Shown here in pieces: positions 50,017 to 59,019 of a DNA stretch of 64,000 nucleotides (positions are counted from its first letter, which is position 1; each line of letters starts with the position of its first letter). The notes below the pieces were generated by a model. The model did no database searches. It was given only the letters and a program-made list of their open reading frames with translations, and had not been told where the DNA came from. The DNA comes from Rathayibacter agropyri (lineage in GTDB: Bacteria > Actinomycetota > Actinomycetes > Actinomycetales > Microbacteriaceae): NCBI RefSeq assembly GCF_013249015.1, contig NZ_JABRPL010000002.1, positions 248,001-312,000 of the forward strand, written 5' to 3'. Both the position numbers and the translations under genes were made by a program.

Positions 50017-51927
50017 TCAGCTGCGCAGCTCGCGCGCCGGATCCACGGCCGCCGAGCGTCCGGCCGGCACGACGGCGGCGACTCCCCCGACCAGTGCCCC
50101 GAGCAACGGCCCCTGCGCGAGGACCTCCACCGCGACGACGGGGGTCCAGCCCTGTCCGGAGGCGGTCGCGAGAACGACTCCGATGCCGAGAGCGGTGCCG
50201 AGGGCGCCGCCGAGAAGACCCGTCAGCGCACTCTCGAGAACGAAGAGGGCCGCGATTGCCGCGCGCGACGCACCGAGCGCCCGGCGCAGTCCGATCTCAG
50301 CCCGCCGCGCACTCACTCCGCTCCAGGCGGTCGCGAAGGCGCCGAGCACCGCGAGAACCAGCAGTACCGCCCCGGTCGTCCGGACAAGCTGCTCGAGTTG
50401 ATCGTTGATGCGGCTGCGCAGCTGCGCGAGGTCGGCCGTCGTCTCGGCATAGAACGCGGTCGGGGCGGCCGGATTCAGCGCGGTGGGGGCGATTTCTGCG
50501 ATCGCCCGGGCAAGTCCCGGCTCGGTCGTGCCGAGGAGCATGCCACCCTGGGTACCCTCCGAGATCACGTCGACCGCTTGGTGACCGATGACGATCGCCC
50601 GGGTGAGATCCGCGCCCGCCGGGCTCGCTGAGGTGATGCTCCCCACGACGCTGAAGGTTTTCCCGCCCATCGAAAGGGTTGCCCCGTCGGACCCTGGGAC
50701 GATGCCTAGCCGCTCCGCCGCCTCCGCCCCAACGAGGGCGATCCGACTCGAGATAGGCTCCGGGGCCGACAGCAGAGCGGCGGAAGAGGTTGGCACGGTG
50801 CTGATCTCGAGCGCCCCCACCGCGTCGGCGCCAAGCGCGACGACGGGGACCCCCGCGCCACTGTCGTCGAGCACAGCCTCCTGCGACCGCCGCACCGGGG
50901 CACGAAGACCTGCGACATCCCAGCGCAGTCCCACGTGACGAACGCCCTCGACATGCGCGAGGCGTTCCGCGTCCGCCTCCGTCACATCTCGGTCCGTCCC
51001 GCTCGCTGTCAACCGGACGAGGTCGCCGGCGGCCGTACGGACCGTGTCGTCGATCTGTCGCGACGCAGTCACCGCCAGTGCGTCGGCCGCCACGAATCCG
51101 CCGGCTCCGACAGCGACGATCGCGACGGCGACCAATGCCCGCGCCGGCTTGGCGAGGAGGCCAAGCACCACGTCGGAGAGGAGCGTGCGAATCCGCCGAT
51201 GAAGAGGAACCCGCAACTGTGCTGTGTCAGGGGAGGCAGCGTCAGGCTCCGGGTCAGATGGCGCGTCCGGACCCTCGAGACGCCCGCGCCGCATCGCGAG
51301 ATGACGGTCGGCGCGCGCGGCCAGACGCGTGTCGTGGGTGACCACGATGAGCGCGAGACCACCGTCGCGGAGCGTCTCGAGGAGGCTGACGATCCGGTCG
51401 CCGGTCTCCTCGTCGAGGCTGCCGGTCGGCTCATCGAGTAAGAGGAGGCTCGGCCGATGCACCAGCGCGCGCGCGATCGCGATGCGCTGGCGCTCTCCTC
51501 CGGAGAGTAGATCGACGCGCGCGTTCGCCTTCTGCGCGAGCCCAACGGCCGCGAGGGCCTCGGTGATCCGATCCTCGAGCAGGTCGACGTCGATCCGACC
51601 CGCGTGCGCGCCAACCGCAACATTCTGAGCGGCTGTGCGCCCCGGCAGCAGGTGGGCGTCCTGAAAGACGAAGCCGAACCGCAGAGCGCGGAGTTCGTCC
51701 CGCTGCTGGTCCGACATCACCGCCGTGTCGATCCCATCGATGCGGAAGCGACCTTCGCTCGGGCGATCGAGCAGGCCGAGGATGTTGAGGAGTGTGGACT
51801 TCCCGGAACCGGAAGGTCCGGTGATCGCGATGAACTCCCCCCTGTGCACTGCGAGGTCGACGCCGCGCAGGGGGTGGTTGTCGGCGTCGAAGCGTCGTTG
51901 GACGCCGGAGCATTCGAGGACCGACAC
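50017..51927 (-). CDS. MacB-like ABC exporter, ATPase and permease in one chain
   Basis: A 636-residue protein. Residues 1-220 are an ATPase (Walker A TGPSGSGKSTLLNILG, signature LSGGERQRIAIARAL, Walker B LLLLDEPTGSLD). After a linker come a membrane helix near 270, a large extracytoplasmic MacB_PCD-like region, and three C-terminal helices with GLRRALGASRAAIAALF, the FtsX/MacB pattern. MacB proteins act mechanically on periplasmic substrates rather than pumping through the membrane. It starts at GTG 51927, four bases after the MacA-like gene, and closes an operon that starts with an I36-like secreted protein. Its last 47 codons recur in the remnant at 56404-56550. Confidence 0.87.
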   Translation of the reverse strand: MSVLECSGVQRRFDADNHPLRGVDLAVHRGEFIAITGPSGSGKSTLLNILGLLDRPSEGRFRIDGIDTAVMSDQQRDELRALRFGFVFQDAHLLPGRTAAQNVAVGAHAGRIDVDLLEDRITEALAAVGLAQKANARVDLLSGGERQRIAIARALVHRPSLLLLDEPTGSLDEETGDRIVSLLETLRDGGLALIVVTHDTRLAARADRHLAMRRGRLEGPDAPSDPEPDAASPDTAQLRVPLHRRIRTLLSDVVLGLLAKPARALVAVAIVAVGAGGFVAADALAVTASRQIDDTVRTAAGDLVRLTASGTDRDVTEADAERLAHVEGVRHVGLRWDVAGLRAPVRRSQEAVLDDSGAGVPVVALGADAVGALEISTVPTSSAALLSAPEPISSRIALVGAEAAERLGIVPGSDGATLSMGGKTFSVVGSITSASPAGADLTRAIVIGHQAVDVISEGTQGGMLLGTTEPGLARAIAEIAPTALNPAAPTAFYAETTADLAQLRSRINDQLEQLVRTTGAVLLVLAVLGAFATAWSGVSARRAEIGLRRALGASRAAIAALFVLESALTGLLGGALGTALGIGVVLATASGQGWTPVVAVEVLAQGPLLGALVGGVAAVVPAGRSAAVDPARELRS

Positions 51928-51931
51928 CGAG

Positions 51932-53152
51932 TCAGCCGATCACAACGGTGTCACCGACGCTGAGCGCGGGCTCACCGTCGAGCAGTGCCCAGCCATCGGC
52001 GACGGCGCGCACGTTGATCTCAACGCGCTGCTGACCGCCAGCGCGGTCGACGTTCACGAAGCTCGTGGTGCCGTCCCGGCGAAGTGCCGTCGCGGGAACG
52101 GCGAGCCGCTCGGCGCCACGCTCGCCGAAGGTCACGGTGACAGAGGCGCCGGAGTGCAGCGCAGCTCTCGTCTCTGCTGAGACGACGACGGTGACGTCGT
52201 GCCCGGGGGCCGACTTGTCCGCCGACGGGGCGAACGGCCCGATGCTCTCGATCACGCCGTCCGCATGCCCCGCCGAGGCAGGATCGACGATCGACGCCGG
52301 CTCTCCTGCCGTGAGCGAATCGGCTGAAGCGACATCGACGCGCGCGACCACGCGGTCAGGCGGCACAGTCCAGGTCATCACCTGGCCGTCCGCCGGAACC
52401 GTGGAGTAGAGAGACGGCGCGGAGGCGACGGTGAAGTCGGATCTGTCTAGGTCGACGATCTCGCTGAACGGCAGGCGGCCACCTCGCGGCCCGGGCGTCG
52501 TGGTGGTCGTCGCCGGCGTCGCAGCGGGTGCGGGCGTCGCAGCGGGAGCGGCGGAGGCGGGAGCCGCCGAGACGACGTCCGGTCCCCGCTGCGCCTGGTA
52601 GCCGCGGTCATCGTAGAAGGCCGCCAGTGAGACGACGGTCGCGGAGTCGAAGGTCGCCTTCTCCGGATTCGCCGCGTAGCCGAGACGGGAGAGTGCGCCG
52701 TTCAGGGCGAGGACATCCTCGCCCTCGTCACCCTGCACCAAGTCTCGATAGCGCGGACCGTCGATCGCCAACGCGAACACGGGCCGCTCCGCCACGGCGA
52801 ACAGGAGTGCGCCATCGGTCACGACCGAGCCGGAGCCGAGCGGAGCCGCCGTAATCTGCGCCGCGGCGGCTCCGGCGGGAGTGACCGCGTGGACGCTGAC
52901 GGCCGTGCTGCCCCCGACCGTGCCGAGCGCCGAGGGGAGGGGCATCGTCCGTTTCTCCACAGTGCCCGTCGTCGTCAGCGTTCGCTGCGCATTATTGAAG
53001 GCGGTCGTGTCGGGCGCACGAAGCGCCTGCCCCACAAGAAAGGCCGCCGCCATCGCACCGATCACGGGGACCAGCACGACGACGATCACCCACGGGCGAG
53101 GGCCGAGCCGCAACCGCGGCCCCCGGGTCTCGTCAGTGTCCGCCGTGTTCAC
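51932..53152 (-). CDS. MacA/HlyD-like adaptor with peptidoglycan-binding segment
   Basis: A 406-residue protein with one N-terminal helix (WVIVVVLVPVIGAMAAAFLVG) and an extracytoplasmic body. A peptidoglycan_binding_1-like repeat (GDEGEDVLALNGALSRLGY) and a C-terminal membrane-fusion barrel (SVTVTFGERGAERLAVPATAL) are visible, with a low-complexity Ala/Pro/Thr stretch at about 200-225. Such proteins link ABC exporters to the wall in Gram-positives. GTG 53152 lies inside the end of the lipoprotein gene (20-bp overlap), so the two are coupled. Part of this gene is repeated at 54697-54787. Confidence 0.82.
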   Translation of the reverse strand: MNTADTDETRGPRLRLGPRPWVIVVVLVPVIGAMAAAFLVGQALRAPDTTAFNNAQRTLTTTGTVEKRTMPLPSALGTVGGSTAVSVHAVTPAGAAAAQITAAPLGSGSVVTDGALLFAVAERPVFALAIDGPRYRDLVQGDEGEDVLALNGALSRLGYAANPEKATFDSATVVSLAAFYDDRGYQAQRGPDVVSAAPASAAPAATPAPAATPATTTTTPGPRGGRLPFSEIVDLDRSDFTVASAPSLYSTVPADGQVMTWTVPPDRVVARVDVASADSLTAGEPASIVDPASAGHADGVIESIGPFAPSADKSAPGHDVTVVVSAETRAALHSGASVTVTFGERGAERLAVPATALRRDGTTSFVNVDRAGGQQRVEINVRAVADGWALLDGEPALSVGDTVVIG

Positions 53153-54002
53153 TGATCACCTTCTGCGCGAACGCGACCCGCTCGTCCGTGTCCTTCTTAT
53201 CCGCCACCAAAGCCGCCTCGTTCTCCGCAATGAACCCCACCTGATACGCGGCCACAACATCCACGAACGTCTGCGCCGCGCCCGTCGACGACAAACACTC
53301 CACCTCGTCCAAAGCCGCGCGAATACCCACCTCACTATCCGGAGCATCCGCGATCACGGGCGCGGTAGGACCGCGCGAATCATCGAAGGTATAGCCCTGT
53401 GCTGTCATGCAACCCTGCAGATCGCCGAGCGCCTTCTCCCAGATCGGATCGTGGCTTGCCCAGGCCCATGTCTCTGATTGCCCCCGCTCATAGATCGACT
53501 CACTGGGGTTGCGCTCCGCGAAGATATTCCTCTCGTCGCTTCTTGCTGAATCGCGACATTTTCTTAAAGCGGACGTCGTCTCGGGAGGAATATCTGCCTC
53601 CTTCTGGTGAGCTTCGGAAAGTGCATCGTATGGTCTGTCGAGCCCCGTTCGCGACGCTCTCTCCTTTGTCCAGGGCCCGAAGTAGTTGACCGTCCACCGC
53701 GAAGACGGCGGATAGTCGAGAACGTTGACCAGGGTAAGCGCGCGACCCGCGCGATGAACGCAATCCTCAGTAAGCAGATCAGAAGCACGCTCGAGCATCT
53801 GGCGACCGCGCAGGTCCGGGCCGTAGACGTCGAGCGGCTCGTGCACCGTCTCGGTTGCCTCATCCAGCACCGCGACATTCGGTACAAAATTGATGAAGGG
53901 CCGCTCATCACTGTTCACATCCGGCGAGGATAGGCATCCGCTCAGCAGCAGCATAGACGACATCGAGACGGCGACGACCGATGATCCGCGGGTCAGCCTC
54001 AT
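53133..54002 (-). CDS. Lipoprotein of the exporter module, copy 1
   Basis: A 289-residue lipoprotein: signal peptide with LLSGC (Cys23), then an all-helical soluble body of unknown family with several cysteines and a strongly conserved C-terminus (CLSSTGAAQTFVDVVAAYQ, ending KVISEHGGH). Copy 2 at 54785 is the same length and close in sequence throughout. The gene sits between an I36-like secreted protein (3 bp) and the MacA-like gene, suggesting an extracellular function with them, perhaps immunity or handling of the I36 protein. That is inference. Confidence 0.8.
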   Translation of the reverse strand: MRLTRGSSVVAVSMSSMLLLSGCLSSPDVNSDERPFINFVPNVAVLDEATETVHEPLDVYGPDLRGRQMLERASDLLTEDCVHRAGRALTLVNVLDYPPSSRWTVNYFGPWTKERASRTGLDRPYDALSEAHQKEADIPPETTSALRKCRDSARSDERNIFAERNPSESIYERGQSETWAWASHDPIWEKALGDLQGCMTAQGYTFDDSRGPTAPVIADAPDSEVGIRAALDEVECLSSTGAAQTFVDVVAAYQVGFIAENEAALVADKKDTDERVAFAQKVISEHGGH

Positions 54003-54005
54003 CGC

Positions 54006-54407
54006 TTAGAAGACGACAATACTCGTGATGCTGTCATTCCACGTCCTTCCGTCATGCCACTCCCACTGGAGCTCACTCGCAACTTCGCCGTCTCTGACGA
54101 GGCGCGCTGCACCCCGTCCGTAATCATTCTCGTAGAATCCAACGGTCACCCCCCGGAGGTTCTGCAACGACGAGAATCGATCATTCCACGACTCACCGAT
54201 GTTTGCCATAGTGACGACATTGTTGAAGATATGGCCCTGCTGCCTGTCGTCTTCCCACGCGCAGTACTGCCCATTCGGGCAATCCATGGTCTGGGATGCG
54301 CTCGCCGGTGCGACGCCGCATGCGAGCACGGACACGGTCGCGATCGCCGCTGAGCCCGCTGCGAGGATGAGACGGCGGGGAAAAGTAGAACGTGTGATGT
54401 GACTCAT
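54006..54407 (-). CDS. Secreted I36-like (beta/gamma-crystallin-type) protein, copy 1
   Basis: A 133-residue exported protein. A signal peptide (FPRRLILAAGSAAIATVSVLA, cleavage after ASA) precedes a domain with DCPNGQYCAWEDDRQQG and two WND-type repeats (SWNDRFSSLQN and TWNDSITSIVV), the two-motif fold of peptidase inhibitor family I36. Known I36 members inhibit metalloproteases, while others are toxins or killer-like proteins; which applies is unknown. ATG 54407 follows AAAGGAAATACC. It is the first gene of the four-gene module. Confidence 0.8.
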   Translation of the reverse strand: MSHITRSTFPRRLILAAGSAAIATVSVLACGVAPASASQTMDCPNGQYCAWEDDRQQGHIFNNVVTMANIGESWNDRFSSLQNLRGVTVGFYENDYGRGAARLVRDGEVASELQWEWHDGRTWNDSITSIVVF

Positions 54408-54784
54408 GGTATTTCCTTTCGACAGTTCCTGTGAACGAAATTGAGCGAACCACAAGCCGGAGAACGAAGGAGCGGTCTGGCGCAGAAGGTCGCTTCCGCT
54501 GACCAGCGTCTAGACGTCGTAAAACGCCGCTCCGATCTGGAGCTTTAGGGTTAACACCTCCGGGTGACACCCCTCATCAAACAGTCAATACGCGCCAAGT
54601 CCTCTCGCGTAGGCACCGGCGGGGCGGTCGCCTCAGGTCCGCTCGAGCGCCTCCGCCGACTCAGTCCGGCCCGTTGCGCCCGATATAGGAGCAGCCGCAT
54701 GGACGCTGACGGCCATGCTGCCACCGACCGTGCCAAGCGCCGAGGGCAGGGGCATCGTCCGACGCTCGAAGGCGCCCGTCGTCG
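54408..54784. repeat. Intergenic scar with a deleted macA copy
   Basis: From 54697 to 54787 the sequence repeats part of the MacA-like gene (52887-52975), then jumps to the piece before the lipoprotein stop (53131 on), losing about 155 bp. The shared GTCAG at both edges suggests deletion across a short repeat. The remaining 54456-54696 is the promoter region of the copy-1 module, with no gene seen. Confidence 0.8.
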
Positions 54785-55648
54785 TCAGTGTCCGCCGTGT
54801 TCACTGATCACCTTCTGCGCGAACTTGACCCGCTCGTCGGTCTCCTTCTTATCCGCCACCAAAGCCCCCTCATTCTCCGCAATGAACGCCACCTGATACG
54901 CCGCCACAACATCCACAAACGTCTGCGCAGCACCCGTCGACGACAGACACTCCACCTGATTCAGAGCCGCGCGAATGCCCGCTTCACTGTCCGGCGCCTC
55001 CGCGATCTTCGGCGAGGTCGACGCCCGCTGCTCGTCTAGGGCGTAACCCTGCGCGGCGAGGCAGCCACCGAGGTTCGCTTGGGCTTGAGCCCAGATCGGG
55101 TCCCCACTCGCCCAACTCCAGGTCACGGTCCGGCCCCGCTCGTGGATCGACTCCTCGGGCGTCCGGTAGCTCAGCGACGCGATCTCCTCGCTTCTGCTGT
55201 CCACGCCGACGCACTGCATGATGGCGTCGTACGTCTCGGCAGAGGTCGCCTCATTCTCTCGCTGGTGCGCCTCGGCGAGTGCATCGTGCGGCATCCCGAG
55301 ACCTGCCTGCGACGCCCTCGCCTTCGTCCACACCCCGAAGTATTTCAGCGACCACATCGTGGAGGGCGGGTAGTCAAGTACGTTCACAAAGCTGACGGAG
55401 TGACCGTCCGCGCGAACGCAGTCCTCGGCGAGCAGGTCCGACGCCCGTTCGAGAACCTGCCGGTCGTGCACGCTCGGTCCGTAGACGTCCAACGGCTCCC
55501 GCACCGTCTCCGTCGCTTCATCAAGCACCGCGGCGTTGGACACGAACTCGATCGACGACGGTTTGTGCACGCCGTTATCGGCGCCGGAGGCGCAGCCACT
55601 GAGCAGAAGCACCGCACACCCGAGGGGTAGAACACAAGCACGCATCAT
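54785..55648 (-). CDS. Lipoprotein of the exporter module, copy 2
   Basis: A 287-residue paralogue of the lipoprotein at 53133 with its own lipobox (LLLSGC, Cys19). The two share long identical blocks (VLDEATETV, EPLDVYGP, LERASDLL, EAPDSE/DAPDSE GIRAAL, and most of the last 60 residues) while the middle differs, so they have diverged in the region likely to contact a partner. It follows copy 2 of the I36-like gene by 3 bp. Its MacA gene is only a remnant, so it must use the copy-1 exporter if it works with one. Confidence 0.8.
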   Translation of the reverse strand: MMRACVLPLGCAVLLLSGCASGADNGVHKPSSIEFVSNAAVLDEATETVREPLDVYGPSVHDRQVLERASDLLAEDCVRADGHSVSFVNVLDYPPSTMWSLKYFGVWTKARASQAGLGMPHDALAEAHQRENEATSAETYDAIMQCVGVDSRSEEIASLSYRTPEESIHERGRTVTWSWASGDPIWAQAQANLGGCLAAQGYALDEQRASTSPKIAEAPDSEAGIRAALNQVECLSSTGAAQTFVDVVAAYQVAFIAENEGALVADKKETDERVKFAQKVISEHGGH

Positions 55649-55651
55649 GGG

Positions 55652-55912
55652 TCAGCCCACCGTGATGATCGAGAACTGGTCGTTCCACGAGTCACCGACG
55701 TCGCTCATGGTCATGTTGTTGTTGAAGATCCGCCCCTGCTTCCTGTCGTCCTCCCCGGCGCAGTACTGACCGCGGGGACAGAACTTGGTCTGCTCGGCAG
55801 CATTCCCCGGCGCGACACCGACCGCCAGCACCGAGGACGCGGCGAGCAGCGGCGATCCGACGACGACGATCCCGCGACGACGGGAGAAGCGGGAAGAGGT
55901 GTGGTGATTCAT
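55652..55912 (-). CDS. Truncated I36-like secreted protein, copy 2
   Basis: An 86-residue exported protein from ATG 55912, with signal peptide (IVVVGSPLLAASSVLAVGVAP) and the motif KFCPRGQYCAGEDDRKQG. It stops after SWNDQFSIITVG, so only the first of two crystallin-like motifs remains; copy 1 has about 47 more residues. The end looks like a join of the two WND repeats. The Trp of CAWED is Gly here (CAGED). It may be a non-functional or a half-domain variant. Confidence 0.7.
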   Translation of the reverse strand: MNHHTSSRFSRRRGIVVVGSPLLAASSVLAVGVAPGNAAEQTKFCPRGQYCAGEDDRKQGRIFNNNMTMSDVGDSWNDQFSIITVG

Positions 55913-56280
55913 GAGTGATTCCTTTAATAGGGTCCGAAGACGAAACTGAGGAGACCACAAGCCGAAGAGTCGATGCACGCGCTGGCGCGAAACGTCGGTC
56001 GGGTGAAAAGACGTCGCTCACCCAGGGAAACCAGATCAGACCAGGGATTTCTTCCCCCAGTTCTCCTGAGGACCTCCTCGTCGAACGGTCGTAGAACGAC
56101 AAGAATCCCGACGCGCCGCGCGCCTGCTCGAAGTAAGGGAGGACCAGCCGGTGGCGGAGGGAGGAGAAATGACCCATGAGGAGCACCGCTCGTCAAATTG
56201 TTAGAACGGGTCGAGAAAACATCGCTAGCACCCTCCCCTGCTCTCCGGCGCGTAAAGACGGTGGGTCTCGTCGGCGCCCG
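55913..56280. other. Promoter region of the copy-2 module
   Basis: The stretch near 55950-55970 (ACCACAAGCCGAAGAG) repeats the region ahead of copy 1 (near 54450-54465), so the upstream part was duplicated with the genes. No gene is supported. Confidence 0.5.
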
Positions 56281-56550
56281 CCGTGCTCGCTCATCACCGT
56301 GGGCGCGAACGCGATCCGCTCGTCGGTCTCCTTCTTTTCCGCCGCCAGAACCCCCTCGTTCTCAGCGATGAATGCCACCTCGTATGCGGCCACCACATTC
56401 ACGAACGCCCGCGCCGGATCCACAGCCGCCGAGCGTCCGGCCGGCACGACGGCGGCGACTCGCCCGACCAGTGCCCCGAGCAACGGCCCCTACGCGAGGA
56501 CCTCCACCGCGACGACGGGGGTCCAGCCCTGTCCCGACGCGGTCGCGGAC
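56281..56550 (-). pseudogene. Fused remnant of a third exporter module (macB tail joined to lipoprotein tail)
   Basis: Reading leftwards, 56550-56404 repeats the last 47 codons of the MacB-like gene (GALVGRVAAVVPAGRSAAVDPA), and it then joins in frame to the lipoprotein C-terminus (FVNVVAAYEVAFIAENEGVL, ending SEHGGR). Everything between the two genes has gone. The join lies where both genes carry CG-rich CGCGCCGG-like sequence. It shows that a third unit of the module once existed and was deleted. Confidence 0.85.
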
Positions 56551-56651
56551 ACGATTCATGAGATGAACACGCCGACGTCCGAACCCGGGTAAACCCTCAA
56601 CGAGGGTGCAGGGTGTCGCTCACGTCCTGCGCCGTGCTCCAGCGAACATCG

Positions 56652-58331
56652 TCATCCAGTGACGGTGCCGACAGCGGAGTAGGTGATCCTCAGAAGCTTG
56701 GCCGAGGTCGCACCGGACGGCGCACTCTTCGCGAAAAGGATGATCTGGGTCGGCGTCGCATTCGCCCACACACCAGCGTCAACGGCATCCGCCGACGCGG
56801 GCGTCACGGCGACGTGCGGGGCGCTGCTCCACGGCTGCGCGAACGTGACTCGCCCCAGTTCCACGCCGCCCGGTGCCCCTGTGAATGCAGACGTCGCGCC
56901 GTTCGCGACCTGAACGACGATTGTGCCTCGTGAGTCACTTCCGCTGCCGCTGAAAGTCGCTCCATTACCTGAGAGCGTGAAGGTCGGTGCCGTCGGCTGG
57001 ACGAAAATCTCGTGTCCCCAGACGCGCACATCTCCCTGCACGTCGTACGGGCGCCGCGTCGTGGCTGTGTTCGGACGCTGGTCGGAGAGGATCGGCCCGG
57101 GTGCGACCATCGCGCCGTTGTTGACGTACGGAAGGGGCTGTGGGTCCCTGATCGAGACCACGGGCCCGAAGTCGACGGAGACGAACACTGCGGCTCCGGT
57201 GTACCGGCTGAGGCGGGCGCCGCCGCCCAGGTGGAAGCCATTGCCTCGGGCCAGCACGAAGAGATTGTTGGACGGCCCTTGCCCGAGCCAGGTGCCCCCG
57301 ACAACGGAGACTCCACCGTTGAAACCGGTGCTCGTATTGAGGACCTGCTGATTCATGCGCAGGAGCGGACCGGGACCGCCAAAGACGAACGCTGCCACAA
57401 AATCAACACCGCGGACATTACCGAGATCAATTACAGGGACACCATTTGGGTTCGCTATTCCGCCCGAGTCGGTCGAGGACTCGATGTGCAGATTGACGAA
57501 GCGGAGGAATTCTGCCGCATCGTAGTTCGGCCGATTGCCGACACCGACGGCGAGGGATGTGCCTCCCTTAGCTCGCTCGATGTGCAGCGAGTTGAAGTCG
57601 GCCGTATTGGTGATCAGCGCATTTCCGGAGCTCGACTGGTTTGACTCGATGACGACGGCAGGGCTGGTGGTGGAGCCGCAGTTGTCAACACGGATGAAGT
57701 TATAGATTGCATTATTGGTCTGGCTGATCCAAAGCCCCTTCTCGAAGCTGATGATGCGTACGTTATCGACTCGCGTCTCAAAGCCGTAGCGGACATGCAG
57801 GCCGACGCCCGACCCGTCGCCGGTGAGCGTGACACTCGAGAGAGCCGTCGCGGCGCCGTCGATCGTGACCGCGGGCTTAGACGGGTCGGCCGGGCGGATG
57901 ACGACTCCGCCGTAGCGGTAGTCACCGATTCCGAAACGGGCGGACGTGCCGCTCATGCCAGCAAACTCCACCCCGGCACGGAGAATGATGTTCGCGCGGT
58001 AGATGCCGGGACGCAGCATGACTCTCGCCCAGGCGCTCGATCCGTTCGACGTCTTGGTCTGCCCTGTGTGGCTGGCGGCGGTCGCCTCATCGATCGCAGC
58101 CTGCAGGGTTGCGGAGTCGTCGGCAGTCCCAAGGATCCCGAAATCCGCAGCGTTTAACGTCAGCTCGCCCTTGCCGACCGGGCGTCCGCCGTTCGTCGTG
58201 AGCACCCGGTCGGGGAGATTGCCCACGGGGACCTTCTTGTCATCACTCAGCGGCGCTACTCCTCCTGCGGCTCCCACCTCCTCGCGACGGACGAAGGAGT
58301 TGTCATCGGAAGCTGCGGACGTCTCAGTCAT
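56652..58331 (-). CDS. Right-handed beta-helix protein, tail-spike-like
   Basis: A 559-residue protein without signal peptide. After an N-terminal stretch (KVPVGNLPDRVLTTNGG) there is a pectate_lyase_3-like entry (ADFGILGTADDSATLQAAIDEA) and a long beta-helix with repeated V-x-I-x-N turns. The C-terminal 100 residues (VELGRVTFAQPWSSAPHVAVTP) resemble trimerisation or receptor-binding domains of phage tail fibres. It could be a polysaccharide-binding or -cleaving enzyme. No other phage genes are nearby; three surface-glycan genes follow upstream on the same strand. ATG 58331 follows GAGAGG. Confidence 0.65.
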   Translation of the reverse strand: MTETSAASDDNSFVRREEVGAAGGVAPLSDDKKVPVGNLPDRVLTTNGGRPVGKGELTLNAADFGILGTADDSATLQAAIDEATAASHTGQTKTSNGSSAWARVMLRPGIYRANIILRAGVEFAGMSGTSARFGIGDYRYGGVVIRPADPSKPAVTIDGAATALSSVTLTGDGSGVGLHVRYGFETRVDNVRIISFEKGLWISQTNNAIYNFIRVDNCGSTTSPAVVIESNQSSSGNALITNTADFNSLHIERAKGGTSLAVGVGNRPNYDAAEFLRFVNLHIESSTDSGGIANPNGVPVIDLGNVRGVDFVAAFVFGGPGPLLRMNQQVLNTSTGFNGGVSVVGGTWLGQGPSNNLFVLARGNGFHLGGGARLSRYTGAAVFVSVDFGPVVSIRDPQPLPYVNNGAMVAPGPILSDQRPNTATTRRPYDVQGDVRVWGHEIFVQPTAPTFTLSGNGATFSGSGSDSRGTIVVQVANGATSAFTGAPGGVELGRVTFAQPWSSAPHVAVTPASADAVDAGVWANATPTQIILFAKSAPSGATSAKLLRITYSAVGTVTG

Positions 58332-58365
58332 CGGGGGACCTCTCTCGGGGAAAGAGTGCCACTCT

Positions 58366-58399
58366 ATTCCGCGGTCGTTCTGATTCCGCGGTCGTTCTG
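58366..58399. repeat. 17-bp tandem repeat
   Basis: ATTCCGCGGTCGTTCTG occurs twice head to tail, upstream of the beta-helix gene. The function is unknown; it may be a slippage product. Confidence 0.85.
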
Positions 58400-58560
58400 G
58401 GCGACCTGCGCCCAAGCCCGCGCAGCCCTGAACAGCATCAGCCGGTCAGACCCGATGAAACGGGGCGCTGGACACGCTCGCAGCGCCTCCAGCTCCCACT
58501 CCCTCCGCCGACGTCACACGAACGGGCGCGAAACGGACCGCTCAGCACCACCACACCCCG

Positions 58561-59019
58561 TCAGCGGTCGAGCGCCTCCGCGAGGCGACGGGTCACCGCG
58601 CGCAGCTCGAGTTCGGCGCCGCGCAGGCGCTCGTCGAGCAGGGCGGCGCGCTCGTCCACAGCGTCGAATCGGCCGGGCGCGGCGTCTGCCTCCTCCTGCA
58701 CCGACGCGCGCAGCGCCGACACCGAAGCTCTCAGTTCATCCAGCGCCGACTGGAGGCCCGCCGTCTCGTCGCGCAGCGCCGCGCATTCGCCGTGAACGGC
58801 GCTAACCTCGCCGCGCACGACCGCGAGCTCGTCTCGCACCGCGGCGGTCTCGTCTCGCACCGCGGCGGTCTCGCTCCGCACCTCCTCGGTGCGCAGCCGC
58901 GCCTGCTCGAACCAGGGCGCGAGCAGCTTGTGCGCTGACTCGCGCAGCGCAGCGTGACTCCGGCCGAAGCGGGTGGGAGCGGCAGCGGGGTCGCGGAGGA
59001 AGTTGTGGTCACTGGTCAT
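58561..59019 (-). CDS. Coiled-coil protein of the surface-glycan cluster
   Basis: A 152-residue protein from ATG 59019, which overlaps the end of the glycosyltransferase gene. After MTSDHNFLRDPAAAP and a short helix (ALRESAHKLLAPWF), nearly all of it is a continuous heptad coiled coil (RSETAAVRDETAAVRDELAVV, with two tandem repeats of VRDETAA). It has no catalytic motifs and could act as a length ruler or scaffold for a glycan-synthesis or export complex, as seen in other bacteria; that is inference. Confidence 0.6.
   Translation of the reverse strand: MTSDHNFLRDPAAAPTRFGRSHAALRESAHKLLAPWFEQARLRTEEVRSETAAVRDETAAVRDELAVVRGEVSAVHGECAALRDETAGLQSALDELRASVSALRASVQEEADAAPGRFDAVDERAALLDERLRGAELELRAVTRRLAEALDR

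Noticed and set aside
56652-58331. The beta-helix gene as part of a prophage
   Set aside because: No terminase, capsid, tail or integrase gene is seen on either side.
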